NCBI GenBank assembly: GCA_037951105.1
Contig: JBAMJV010001312.1
Coordinates: forward strand, 62,001-126,000
Direction of reading: 5' to 3'
DNA length: 64,000 bases
Source of the DNA: Echinarachnius parma
Taxonomy: Eukaryota > Echinodermata > Echinoidea > Clypeasteroida > Echinarachniidae
The notes under the pieces were generated by a model. The model did no database searches. It saw nothing but the letters and a program-made list of their open reading frames with translations, and had not been told where the DNA came from. Both the position numbers and the translations under genes were made by a program. Shown piece by piece: positions 33,727-46,000 of the stretch (within the stretch, counting starts at the first letter, position 1; every line of letters starts with the position of its first letter).

Positions 33727-33843
33727 CAATGCAGAGTAGTGCAGTATATATTCATGTCAGTTATGACTTTTAATGGTTGGTCACCAATGCAGAGTAGTGC
33801 AGTATATATTCATGTCAGTTATTACTTTGAATGGTTGGTCACC
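33727..33843 (+). repeat. Recent tandem duplication, period 58 bp
   Basis: Two nearly identical units starting CAATGCAGAGTAGTGCAGTA and ending AATGGTTGGTCAC. Confidence 0.85.
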
Positions 33844-35642
33844 GGTTAGCCTACAGTATATACAACATTCAGTGACTTTTTCTTTTGAACAATGCTGGTG
33901 TACTTTTCATTGATAATATACCTACCGTTTGAAGCAATTTTGTAAAGTAATTTCATTCATTGTAGATGCATGTGTCAATGTAAAACTTGAGCTGGAACGT
34001 ACCTGTACTTGGTTGGATAGCCTGAAACGGGAATCTTAAATTCTATATAATATGCATTTCCACATTTAGCAAAGTAGTAGATCCTTTTTAATTATTTGCG
34101 TTATATATGATATTTTATGATTCTCTAAACCGTTTCAAATATTAATCTTGCATGGCTGGGTTATTCTCTAATTAATGCTTAGATTCGCTCATACTTGGTG
34201 CATGTTTTGAATGTCATTAACAACTTTAACACTTTTTTAGGCTTCATGGTTTTTATATATTTGTTTCATGCTTAAAGAGTTTTTAATGTTTGTATGGGAT
34301 CATGAGGACTGCGGTTGACTAATCTAGTTTGGGGGAAGAAGGGGGGGGGGGGGTGAGGCGTGAAGAGTTTGCCGTTGAGGTGTGTAGGCTTTCTCATTTC
34401 ACCAGATTTTTTGTTAGGTTTCAGAGTATAATGATCATCTTTTTAATCATCTCATATTAATAAATTTTAAAAAGTCTTTTTTTATCTTTTTTTAATCTTA
34501 AGAGGGTAAACTGTATAGTACAGATTTTTTAACTCGTTGATTAATAAATATTTGAATGTTTCTGTATATCCTTTGTCAGTTTGTCTAAAAGAGTGAGTCA
34601 AAACAATTTTAATTTTAATGAATGTTGATAGTATAGATAAAGTTGTATTCCCACATTTTTAAAGGAACTGATGTGTGCAAAAACTGTAATTGAAAGTATG
34701 ATAATTATGTAATTGAGTAATAATGTATAATGAAGTTGTTTTGACCTATTCATTGAAGGAGTATTAACATTAAGCGACTTGTTTAGTTATAGAAAGAGGT
34801 AGTTCTACATTGGTGCCGTGTGAATGTTGAGAATTATATGTAGAGGCTTATGCAGTTACTTAATCAGACAGTTTGGTAGTGGGAAAGCTCTGTTCAATTG
34901 GCCCTACCATCAAGCCGAGTGTTGTCGCTTCATATTCAACAAATGATTATTCTAGAAGTGAAAAATGACCCCCTATTTGCAGCTTTTTCAAGTACATTTT
35001 CACCGTACACATCGTCATAGAATTTGTACGCTTTTTTCTTGTTTCCTCGAACATACCATTTTTTCCATTGCCGCAAACATTTTAAGGTGACAAGCACATG
35101 CTAAAGTGACCCAACATCATGCGTACACATGGTCAATGTGAAGTGACACCACCGGTCACTGGGGTATAAAGAGGCCAAAATAGCCGGCTCTAAATGGGGC
35201 ATCATTCTTTAATAAATCAGGGCTCCACAAAAACTTGTTTTTGATGCTAGTGGCCCGGTAAGGCAAGTAAAACGATATTCTCTCGAGTTTTGATGGCCGG
35301 AAACAAATGTGAATCTTCATTTGTTTTTGTAAATGCAAACTCTTGATATTCCTTGATCCATTTCACTTGTAAGGAAACAGGGCTAAGTTGCTGAACATTT
35401 GTGTGTGCATACGCTCTATAAACCCTCTGAGTGCCTGCCACACACGACTCTAGTCACAGTGCTCATACAATCACATCTTTTGATTTGTTCTTTTACACAC
35501 ACACACAATAGACAAATGTTGAATTAACTGTATCGACAATCAACATCTTTTAATTACTTGGCTTCTATTCATTTTTAGATGAATGGGGATTAAGTTATTC
35601 ATGTCAACTTATCCAAAAGAAGTGGGTCAAGTGGATTCTTGC

Positions 35643-35780
35643 AGTGAACTTTGGCACTCGGAGGATCAAAACACCCTCCAGTGGGCATGCTGTATTTGTG
35701 GTAGGGTCAATGAACTTTGGCACTGGGAGGACCAAAAACACCCTCCAGTAGACATATGCTGTATTTGTGGTAGGGCCAAT
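35643..35780 (+). repeat. Tandem duplication, period about 69 bp
   Basis: Two units built on TGAACTTTGGCACT, GGAGGA, ACACCCTCCAGT and GCTGTATTTGTGGTAGGG. The open frame through it is repeat-derived. Confidence 0.75.
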
Positions 35781-36204
35781 TAGTCAGAACATGAATTATG
35801 CTTAAAAGTTGTAAGAAATTAATGTAGAATTGCATGTTTAGTGATAACTCATTTGTGTTTTATTTGTTGAATTTTTGTATTCTTTTAAAAATCATGGCAC
35901 AAGATAATTTTTGCAAGGTAATTTACTAATTAATGGCTTATAAATATTTCTTGAAAACATTTTGAAGTTGTGTTACCATTGGTGCTGTCGAAGAAAAATG
36001 TTGGTTAAATGTTAAAGATATGTATAAATGATAATAAATATGTCCATGATCAACATCATATGTCATTATTTTAATCATGTTCATTTTATCCTTTGTGATG
36101 GAATAAAAATAAACAATACTGTCAGTTTTTCTAGACAGTTGTTAGTCTTACTGGACTTTTTAAACCAAAGAAACTATAATCATGTATTGCCAGAATGATT
36201 TATA

Positions 36205-36440
36205 ACATGTTTTTAGTGATCGAATCCCAAAGGTAAATTAACTTATTTATCATTTTAAAATTTGCAATGGTATTTTGATGAGTTTCAGAACATAGTGAAC
36301 AATTTTGTACTGTAATTTAATATGGAATGTATTAAATGATCATGTTCAACACAAAAATTATTGAGTCGAAAGGGAAATTAATTTATTTATCATTTAAAAT
36401 TTTGTAATGGTACTTACATGAGTTTTGGAATATAATGTAC
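36205..36440 (+). repeat. Diverged tandem duplication, period about 140 bp
   Basis: AAATTAACTTATTTATCATT at 36234 and AAATTAATTTATTTATCATT at 36374, each followed by ATGGTA and a TGAGTTT..GAA block. Confidence 0.5.
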
Positions 36441-38054
36441 AGTACAATATCATATTTATAAACATAATATTGAATTTAAATATTGTATTTAATGAATTTC
36501 AATTACTAATTTCCAATGGAACAAATCAATATTTGTTGGTATAAATTCATCACAACATTAACATTTCTCTAATTTGTTAAATATCAGGATCTGAGGAATA
36601 ACATAAAAGAGAGAATGTCCAATACTTTGTTAAAATGTAATTTTATGCTCCCTGGGGAGTTGAGATGATCATTGTGTCCAGGGTATAGTGTTATACACAA
36701 GCAATGTGTATTATCATTAACATTATTAAAATGATATTGTAACAGCACCCTTTCAAGTTTTGTATTAAACATTTCATCATTGATTATCCCCAGATTATAT
36801 AACATTAACAGTACCACCCCAGTATTTCTAAATATGCTTTAAAAATATGTAATGATAAACTGTATTTAGTATTTACTCAATACAATAGTATGGTGTGTGG
36901 TTAGAGTCCAGTACACGGAATGTCTTCGCAATAGCCGAACAAAGAAAAAATGTAATTTGATTGAAGAAAAAAAGAAAAAGATTGGACTAGACAATGCGCA
37001 TTGCTGAAACTAAATGGCTGGAATTGACCAATGAATGAAACCGTGGTTTAAATGCATCACATGACATAATTATGAACCATGCTTAAGACAACTGTTTTAT
37101 GGAAGGCCAGGTGTAGATCTTTTCATCTTGTGAGAACGAGTGTTGCTCTGCAGCAAAATTAATGAGCAAAGACGTTGTTATGAATTAGAATTAATTCAAT
37201 ATTTTTGATTTACAACCAAATGTTCATTGTTGAGTAAGTTATACTAGCTGAATTCCTCTTTCCTAATTTCTGAAATGAGAGATGAACCTGCCTCGCTCCA
37301 TAAACCATACACCAGTTTGCCATTTTGAACTAGGCTAGTTTGTGTGCACTGCATTACACTGAGCCAGTGTGTATTTGGCACAGTGCGTGTGATTTTAGAA
37401 TTTGAACCACCTTAAAAATGAAAGCACCCTTGTGAATTCCAGCCTACAAGAGCAGTTGGAATTAATTCCTTCGAGCGGTGTTTTACCAACTGATTTTCAA
37501 TCAAATCATATTTTGTGAAAGTAAGGCTATAATGCAGATATGTTGGACTCCCAGGCTTTCAGACTTCTGGGCCGACACCCGTTATATTGTGACATTTGTA
37601 TGTAATAATTTATTTGCCTTTTTAGTAGCACAGCTACATTTTATGTGTTCTATCTTTTTTTCTTTTCATTTTCTGTTCTTTGTAACTTTGTGCAGCATTC
37701 AAGTTGTTCTCAACATTAAAACTGTCATCCTGACACAAATAGGAAAAAAAAATAAGAAAGTTTGCGTTTGTGTTCATATTTTTTTCCGACTCTGTCTGCA
37801 TTCAGCAGGACCTTATGTCCCAGTCCCACCTTCCAATAAAGCATTGCCAATAAGTTGCCATATATGAGACATTAGTGCCATGTACTGGGTCTTCGTGGCA
37901 CTAATTACCGCAAGCCAGTGCTAAAATTTCAAAATGTTAACAATTCTGCCACGTAGAACTGTTCCTGCCTCCTCCGCATCTTTTGTTACTTGGTGTTTAC
38001 GGCAATGCTTTACAGGAAGGTGTGACAGCGACAATTCAAAACAGCATAGCTATA

Positions 38055-38295
38055 CAGGGTGGCCCAGAAATAACGGAACGGGATACTTGCCATACTAAAG
38101 ACTCGTGATGCCCGCCATACTGCATCGAGTAACGATCAACCGTGCGCCATTGTGAGTGTGCGTTCAGCTGTGTATAGAGAAGAAGGGGTACTAACAATGA
38201 ATGGCGCACGCATTGAACGTTACTAGTTGCTATGACGGGCATCATGTGTCTTCATTATAGCAAGCACCCCATTCCGTTATTTCTGGGCCACCCTG
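38055..38295. mobile_element. mariner-like MITE (CAGGGTGGCCCA ends)
   Basis: CAGGGTGGCCCAGAAATAAC and its complement bound 241 bp, flanked by TA on both sides. A second family member is at 57722-58255, and a lone end (GGGCCACCCTGTA) lies at 63560. Confidence 0.8.
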
Positions 38296-39930
38296 TATAG
38301 GTACTCTGTGACACTGTCAGAGGACAAATTTCAGCAAAACTATTAATTTTCAGAGTTTCAGAAGTCGTACACATGTTTGTCCAATAGTCTAGAAATACAA
38401 ACGTTGTCGTACATAAGTGTGTGTGTATGCTTGAGAATGATAACTTGTATGTGAATCTCCCCCCCTTCCCCCAGGTGGTCATAATACACAGGTTTTACTA
38501 CTATAAATTAATTATAAACAAATACATGTAACAACATAGAACATATAAATTGTCATCAAGTTTAATGTCAAGGTGGCATTTTAATTCAATCAAATTCATA
38601 TTTTCATATATTCATAGAATTAAGCATTTGCAATATCTACAAAATATTTACATAAAACTGAATATTTATAACTTTACAAAAATATCACACAGAACTTTAC
38701 ACACCTCTGCATGCACAAAGGAATTATATCAATATTGGAATATTGATGGATACTGATTAATTACATAGACTCATTGAAGTGTATAAAACACAATCGTGTA
38801 AAAGAACATGTATGTCTTCATCCAATAGATACAGCATCGATCATATATATGAAGAAGAAAACTCTGTTTGCATGAAGGGCTAGTATAAATACTGGAAGAT
38901 TGCAAGATACTGATTTATATATCATTTTCATAAGAGAATATAGCACAGAATTCTGAATGATAGCATACCAGCTATGAAACATTTTTAATTGACATTCATA
39001 GACAAATTTGAAATAATCTTTGGAAGTTTGGACGGAATATAGAACAGATACAATTATTTAACCTCATGTACCAGAGAGCATGGCACCTTCTCATTTGAAT
39101 TTTTCGACATAAGTACCATCTGATGGAAGAAAACATTTTACCCAAATCAACTTCAAACAATTCTCAAACGTGTATGCATTTTAATACCATACACATGTGG
39201 TGTTGAAGACATATGGTAGTGAACTGCGGATCAAAGCAGTGTGGTTGCAAGACGATCAATACTGCATTTCATTCAATATTTAACCTTTTTCCTACTAGAT
39301 TTTGCAATCCCCATAGAGTTACTACAGGGCCACCAAGGTTTGCATAGGCAAAGGGGTTACTACTGAATTGCAAGAAGCACGGATATTATGAGCAGAAGAC
39401 TCAGCAACACAACTTCAGAGTGATAAGAGAGTGATTTTAGTGTTCTTTTCCCAAATGAATATTAAAACACATTTGTTTTAATACTGTGTATGCACATGTA
39501 TACAGTACTGCCGAGCTACTAACAATGAAATTCAACAATCGGGAAGATTTAGGGAGATTTCATCAGAAATCAGGGAGATATCTATCAAATGCATACAACC
39601 TATAATGACAATAATCTTTCAATATTCAGGGAGATTGGCAGATGGGATGAAATCCGATGCAGTAATCTTTGTCTATTTTCAGGGAGTCTCCTGCAAAATC
39701 AGGGAGACATGGCATCTCTGATACTGTGTTATATATGAATACTTTTGAACCTGTTTACTTTCCTAATGAATGAAAAAGAGTAAATATATTTTGGTTTCAT
39801 CTGGAATCAAAACAAGCCCCTTTGGATAGCTAGAATGCTAGGTGCTCCGCGGTCATTTCCACCTATGTTTGAATTTATCATACTGGATTCACAATATGCA
39901 TGTGACCTATCACCACAAAACAAAGTCATA

Positions 39931-40863
39931 TTTCAATTGTGATATTTCTAAATTCTCCAAAATATCAGCTTTCCAGTAATATATAAACTTGTTCCACTTC
40001 AGTAATAACAACCTTATACAAAAAGGGTCAGTAATCCAGTATTGACATAGACAGTGCATTGACAAAGTCAATGATTTTCTCTATTTTCTCAGCTTTACAT
40101 TTGGCAACTCTATAAGAGTTTTGTGGGCACAGTTCAGATTTCAATCACTTGCAATACTGTGAGCTAAACTCTGAATGTATACATCTCTGTTTTTACTCTC
40201 GTCACATCTCGACTTGCGTACGACTTAAGTTGATCATGGCACTCAGAAAGTTAGTATATACTAACTTTCTGAGTGCCATGATCAACTTGAGTCGTACGCA
40301 AGTCGAGATGTGACGAGAGTAAAAACAGAGATGTATACATTCAGAGTTTAGCTCACAGTATTGCAAGTGATTGAAATCTGAACTGTGCCCACAAAACTCT
40401 TATGCGGCGTTCCCACTGTCGTGCGATTAGTTACGATTTGCCATTCGTAGTTGATCGTGGAAATTCTCTGAAATTTCAGACTTGGATACGAGGCGATGCG
40501 AGACGATACGTTCTGGTAAGATTTGATACGCTTGGATGCGATATGGTCACGATCAACACGATTGCCACGACTGACCTTACGATCTGATACTATCTGATAC
40601 GATCACCACGATTACTTCACGATCAGTTACGAATGGCCAATCGTGGCAATCGTAACTAATCGCACGACAGTGGGAACGCCGCATTATAGAGTTGCCAAAT
40701 GTAAAGCTGAGAAAATAGAGAAAATCATTGACTTTGTCAATGCACTGTCTATGTCAATACTAGATTACTGACCCTTTTTGTATTGGTTATTACTGAAGTG
40801 GAACAAGTTTGTATATTACTGGAAAGCTGATATTTTGGAGAATTTAGAAATATCACAATTGAA
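39931..40863. repeat. Near-perfect inverted repeat, arms about 325 bp
   Basis: The arms 39931-40257 and 40258-40863 are reverse complements, centred on GTATATAC (between 40257 and 40258) with no spacer. The right arm is split by a 281-bp Harbinger-like element (40403-40683) absent from the left arm. Mismatches are few, including AAGTTG/CAACTTGAG near the centre and CCAGTATTG/CAATACTAG in the outer part. No terminal motif of a known element was recognised. Confidence 0.85.
40403..40683. mobile_element. PIF/Harbinger-like MITE with TTA target duplication
   Basis: It starts TGCGGCGTTCCCACTGTCG and ends with the complement, flanked by TTA (40400-40402 and 40684-40686). The empty site is preserved in the left arm of the surrounding palindrome (CTCTTATAG in complement), which confirms insertion and duplication. 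The core is rich in GATACG/CGATC words. Confidence 0.85.
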
Positions 40864-41282
40864 AATATGTATCTATATATCTATACATATTTTCTTTTTG
40901 TACTACATCATGAGTGGTATAATCTCAACATACATTGTATAAAGTATCACGTGGCATTCATATTTCCCCAGAATGAAATGCGGACACATTAACTAGAACA
41001 TAAATGTTGAATTGGACGGCTTTTCACAACATTCATTCATGGCATTCCTTAGTCATTGCAGTCTTCATTTTGCTATAATATGTTAAGAAAAAGAAGGCAC
41101 AACATTTAAAGTGGATGGATTATGAGAATACTGAAATCATTTATAAAAGGCAGCACAAGTGAAGTGTATTATTTTCAAATGATCAGATTGCATAGAAACG
41201 ACCACACTTTTTAATCAATATAAGAAATGGAAGGATAGAAATAAATACTTGCAACGGCGATATGGAATGTGGACATCATTAA

Positions 41283-42052
41283 CCCTAACCAGGCCGGGTT
41301 ATTTTGGCTATGCTATAGCTGGGGGGGGGGGGGGGGGGGGGGGGGGTGGATTCCACCCCCCCCTGAGATCTCGGTCGCCGAACGTGTGGCCGCCACAAAA
41401 TTTGGCACACAGCTAGATTGCGACATAATCTACAAGATTGCATTGTTAGTTTTTTGAAAAAAAAAAAAAATCAATTTCGAATTAATTATGCAAATTTATG
41501 CAAAAATCCCCTTTTTGTCAATAAATCACTAAATATGGCTCAGAATATGCTAATTTTGTGCATGAATATTCTTTATGACCTAATTATCAGGTTTTCAACA
41601 TTAAAAATTGCGACAGCCAAAAAATTCCTTATGTATTTCTTTGTTTTTTGAATTTCTTATGTATTTCTTTGTTTTTTTACTTTTGTTTTTTATTATTTTT
41701 TTTGATGGAATAAATTATTAACCATTATTCAACAACTTTTAGCCCAAAATTAAATGACTGCAGTGATTAGAATGATAAATAATGAAGGTTTTGTCTATTA
41801 TAGGAAAAAAATCAATTTCCATAGGATTTGTACACAAATCACAAAATTTGACGATTTTCGGGCCGACGCTCACTTACAAAAGGTCACGTGACTTTAGAAC
41901 CGTATACCCGGTCGTCGCAAATTTGGTCTCAAAAGTTGCGCAAGACTTCAATGAAAAAACTCATGAAGTCGCGCGGCAATACCTGCGCGCGTTGCGGAAT
42001 TATCGCGCGAAAAGGGGGGGTGGATTCCACCCCCCCCCCGGCCTGGTTAGGG
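41283..42052. mobile_element. piggyBac-like MITE with TTAA target site
   Basis: TTAA|CCCTAACCAGGCCGGG on the left and CCGGCCTGGTTAGGG|TTAA on the right. A 26-G run (41321-41346) and a C run lie just inside the ends, next to TGGATTCCACCCC. It is the most complete of three related copies (also 379-1078 and 5182-5790). Confidence 0.82.
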
Positions 42053-42800
42053 TTAAAGAATGGTGCTCCTAGACTGTCCTGTGAATGCACAATGCAATTG
42101 AGCTAGTGAAGTTTCACAGACCATGTCAGTATGGGCTGATTCAGATCTATAAACATCTAGTAAGCAAAATTCACCCTCCTACAAAGTTCTGACATGAATG
42201 TTTTTATACTACAATTAATACCTTTACAATAACTTTTCTCATAAATTAGAATAAATAATAATCAGAATCTGTCCTCATGAATATGCATACATACAGCTGT
42301 CATCATGCATGTAAATGAGCTTTCCTCATTTGCATATATGCAAATATACTGTCCTCATGCAGGCTCAGGCATATGATGACATAAATGGCACCCTGGGGTA
42401 CCAAACGAAAATCCACCATTTTGTTTAATTATTATTAAATTTTTTTTTTAGGGTTGCACCCTGGGTATAGCGTGCATACAAGCGCGCGCTGCACCTGCAT
42501 GCACAATGCAATAGCTGTACTTCGGGTAGACTTCGGCTGCACAACGCGGGATACCGGGGTACAACGGTACCCCGGGGTACTGCGTGTGTCATCATATATA
42601 CATGAGCTATCCTCATTTGCATACATGTATATTTCATGTGTTAACATATTGTCCACACCCTATCCTCATTTGAATTAGGCTGTGTTGGGTCTATGCCAGT
42701 TCCAGTCATATGCATCCATTCAGAGTTACAGCTCTTTTGAAAATACAGGATATACATTGAGTTACTCTCCTATTTACAAATGTGTAAATAAATGACTGGG

Positions 42801-42806
42801 TTTATT
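42801..42806 (-). terminator. Candidate poly(A) signal of EFHB
   Basis: TTTATT on the + strand is AATAAA on the EFHB strand, about 70 bases after the stop codon. Confidence 0.5.
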
Positions 42807-42873
42807 GCATAGTTATGTCTAAACTAGTCCGGCAGCTGGTTTACGCTAGTTCCGGTCTCCCCACGGTCTGCGC

Positions 42874-43032
42874 CTAATCAGCAAGCTGCAGCGATTGAAC
42901 CTCATCCAGCACGTTACGGAAACTCTCCACGCTGACATGACCGCGGTCGCTTCTCGACGACGCCAACGACCACAGCTTCTGGAAGGAGTCGTGGTCCATC
43001 TCAACGCCGATGTCGGAGAAAATTTCCTTGAT
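42874..43032 (-). CDS. EFHB: EFHB coding exon 9 and stop
   Basis: IKEIFSDIGVEMDHDSFQKL to DEVQSLQLAD-TAG, acceptor TCTCCTTAG. It aligns with the C-terminal helical region of vertebrate EFHB. Confidence 0.93.
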   Translation of the reverse strand: MKEIFSDIGVEMDHDSFQKLWSLASSRSDRGHVSVESFRNVLDEVQSLQLAD

Positions 43033-46000
43033 CTAAGGAGAGCATGAAAAAAAGAAAATCATATATCAATTTCAATACTTTTATGGCAGTCCTTAATCTG
43101 GTGTACAGCTTTATAATCTGGTTTGAATTATAATTTAACTACATGTATAAAGTAGGGCTGAGTCCAAACGGATATTCGTCCGATATCCGACCGTGAAGGT
43201 CGGATACCGGATTCAAATTCTCGGATACGGGTATACGAGAAAAAAAAAACAAAGAAAAGAAAGAAAAAAAAAGATTTTAAAAATTTATTTTTATTATTTG
43301 TTTAATCCCCATTCTATAGATTCGGTCAGAAAATGGCATGTTGAACCCTGCTAATCTATTGCTAAAGTTAAGGTATTTTACATATATCACAAATAAACAA
43401 ATGGTAAGAGGATTAATGAATAGATTAGTGGTATAGTGAGAGCCAAATTTAGAAGTATCAATGATGAGATATCCGAAGGCTTTCATCTTGACAGCGGTTT
43501 GTAGACTAACATCGTACTGTCCTGCCGATTCAAATTTAAAAAACGGACGGGTATCGGATATATCCAAAATGTAAACAAATTAAAAAAATTAATATAAAAA
43601 TAATTGATTTATTTATTTTTATTTTTATTTTTTTTTACATTTCGGATATATCCGATATCCGTCCGTTTTTACTCAGCTCATATCCGGATATCAAAATATC
43701 CGGTTTGACTCAGCCCTAGTATAAAGTTACAAAATCCTGCTGGTTGTTTAAAAAATCTATGATTCAGAGCTTCTTAGAGAAGGGTATTTAACTGCAAAAA
43801 ACAAACACGCACTAAAGAAATACAGTTTTGACTAATATGTGAAGATGTGAAGATACAACTTCAGTTCATTCATTATCATGGATAGGATAACCAAGATTAG
43901 CATGCTGCAGTATTTTTAATTTTAAATTTTATTTTCCTTTGCATATATGTCCTATAAAACATATTCAAAAGCAAAATGGCAAATAACTGTGACTTTACAA
44001 ACAAATTACATTAAGAACTTGTCAATGAAGTCTTCTTGAATATAGAAAATTTTAAAAACGGTTTCAGCAGTTTTCCACAGCAACTAATAGCTTTCCATAA
44101 TTTTGAGTCCAGTTTAAGTTCAACGAACTCCGAAGAAGACTTGATAATACACCCTGAATACCAACCTGTTGAGGCTCTCTGGGCTGAAAGAAATCCTTCT
44201 CGTACACTCCCCTGTTACTGTACAACGATGGATTGCAAAGGCCGTATGCGTCCGATTCGTCGCCGTAGTTTTTTGTGTCGCTGATGCGCTTCGTCCTAGG
44301 GGCTGCGATGTCACTGCGTATCGTTGGAACACCGTACGTTCTGTAACCTGAAATTTGGGTGAAGGAAAATGTGAAAAAAGTATAATAAGCAATTGGTATA
44401 CCGTACAGTGAAAACAATACACGGGTGCTCAGGGCGATTTAGCCCCCAAAAATCATGCAGGAGCCCTGGAAAATGTGCATACTATTGCTGCTCTCTACCC
44501 AGGTGTATACATGGGGACCTGGTAGGAGCCTGGTGAAAGCCTTTATGTGAATGATCTTCTCAATGCCCATGAGCTACTTATTGGAATGCTATGAAGGTAA
44601 TCACCCTCTATTAAAAGCCCTATTCAAAAGCCAACTAGTTAGAATCATTACCGCATGTATGTTTTAAAAAATTTTTTTTAATAAAATAATATTTCATTCA
44701 TTTCATTTCATTTTATTAGTCCAATTGTAAAATGACAAAGGAAGTTTGTTTTGTACACATAATGGGAAAAACAACGAAAAGATGATACGCGATAAACATG
44801 TCAACAATAATTATTCATGCAAGACTATGTAACGCTGATTATTTAACAATAACATTTTAACTTTCTTTCAGCAATAAATTAGAACTCATAAAGTTATTAG
44901 TTATTATATGACAGATAGACAAACAAATCATTTTAACATGATCGAGCCACGGTTGGTATACTAAAAACAATTCATCAAAGAAATAAACAAAATTAACAAC
45001 TCACCTTTTGTGGAAACTCCGCCAACGACCGAGTTGATCATCTGGGCCGATGTGCGATGCCCACCAATGGCCATGTCAATCTGCTTCTTGAGTCTCTCTG
45101 GCGTCCCCTCCTTGTCCTTCCCCCCGGCTTCAGCCGCGACCGCGGCGGACATCGCCGGGTCGGTCAGACGCACACCCTCGTTCATCTTGTCCTGCCAGTT
45201 GAGGAAGTTTGCGAATTCCTCGTAGTCGATGGAACCGTTGCTGTTGGCATCACAGTATAGGATGAGCTGCTCAAGTAACTCTGGGTCTATGGGCAGACTG
45301 AACTGGTCGCAGCACTGCCGCAATTCCATGATGTCAATCTTGCCGTCTCCATTCTGTTGGAAATTGTAAAGTGTGAAAAATGATTTCAATGGAAATAAAG
45401 CAATGGGAAATTCACACATGCCTGATTTGGGCTTACATGGAATTAGGGTAAAGGGTGAGCTGCTTGAGTAGCTCTTGGTTTATGGGCAAGCTAAACTAAT
45501 GTAACTCCATGATGTCAATCCTGCTGTCTCCATTCTGTTGAGAGGGATGAAAAAGAAAACATTGAAATGTGATGAATAACGGATGCTTGAATTCCAAAAG
45601 GAAATAAAAGGGTGAGTGGTTCAAGTTACTCTGGGTTTATCAGCAAGGCTGAATTGGTCATAGCACTGCATGATGTCAATACTGCCGTCTCCATTCTGCT
45701 AAAAATGTTAAAATGGGATGCATGATAGATGGGTTTACATAAGATTAGAGGTAAGCTGAAATGAGCGCAACACTGCCAATCATGCCATCTCCATTCTGTT
45801 AAGAGTGTAAAAGAAAACGGTAAAATGGGATAAACGATGAAGGCTTGATTTTCAAAAGGGGATAAGGCAATGGGAAATTGGTAGAATAGTCCCTATCTAG
45901 TAATCTCACAAGTCAACTTATCACCTCACCTTGTCATAGTGGTTGAAAGCGGCTTGCAAGTTGTTGAAGTTGTGGTAATTTGCCTTTTTAAGCTGCTGCC

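Larger units (their letters stand above)
29513..42873. other. Intergenic region between convergent zinc-finger gene and EFHB
   Basis: About 13 kb of AT-rich sequence with no supported exon. The first part may be a long 3'UTR of the zinc-finger gene. It holds tandem repeats (31690, 33727, 35643, 36205), a mariner-like MITE (38055), a large palindrome (39931) and a piggyBac-like MITE (41283). No RNA gene was recognised. Confidence 0.6.

Noticed and set aside
41279-41290. TTAACCCTAACC resembling telomeric repeat
   Set aside because: It is the TTAA target plus the terminal repeat of a piggyBac-like MITE, a single unit rather than an array.
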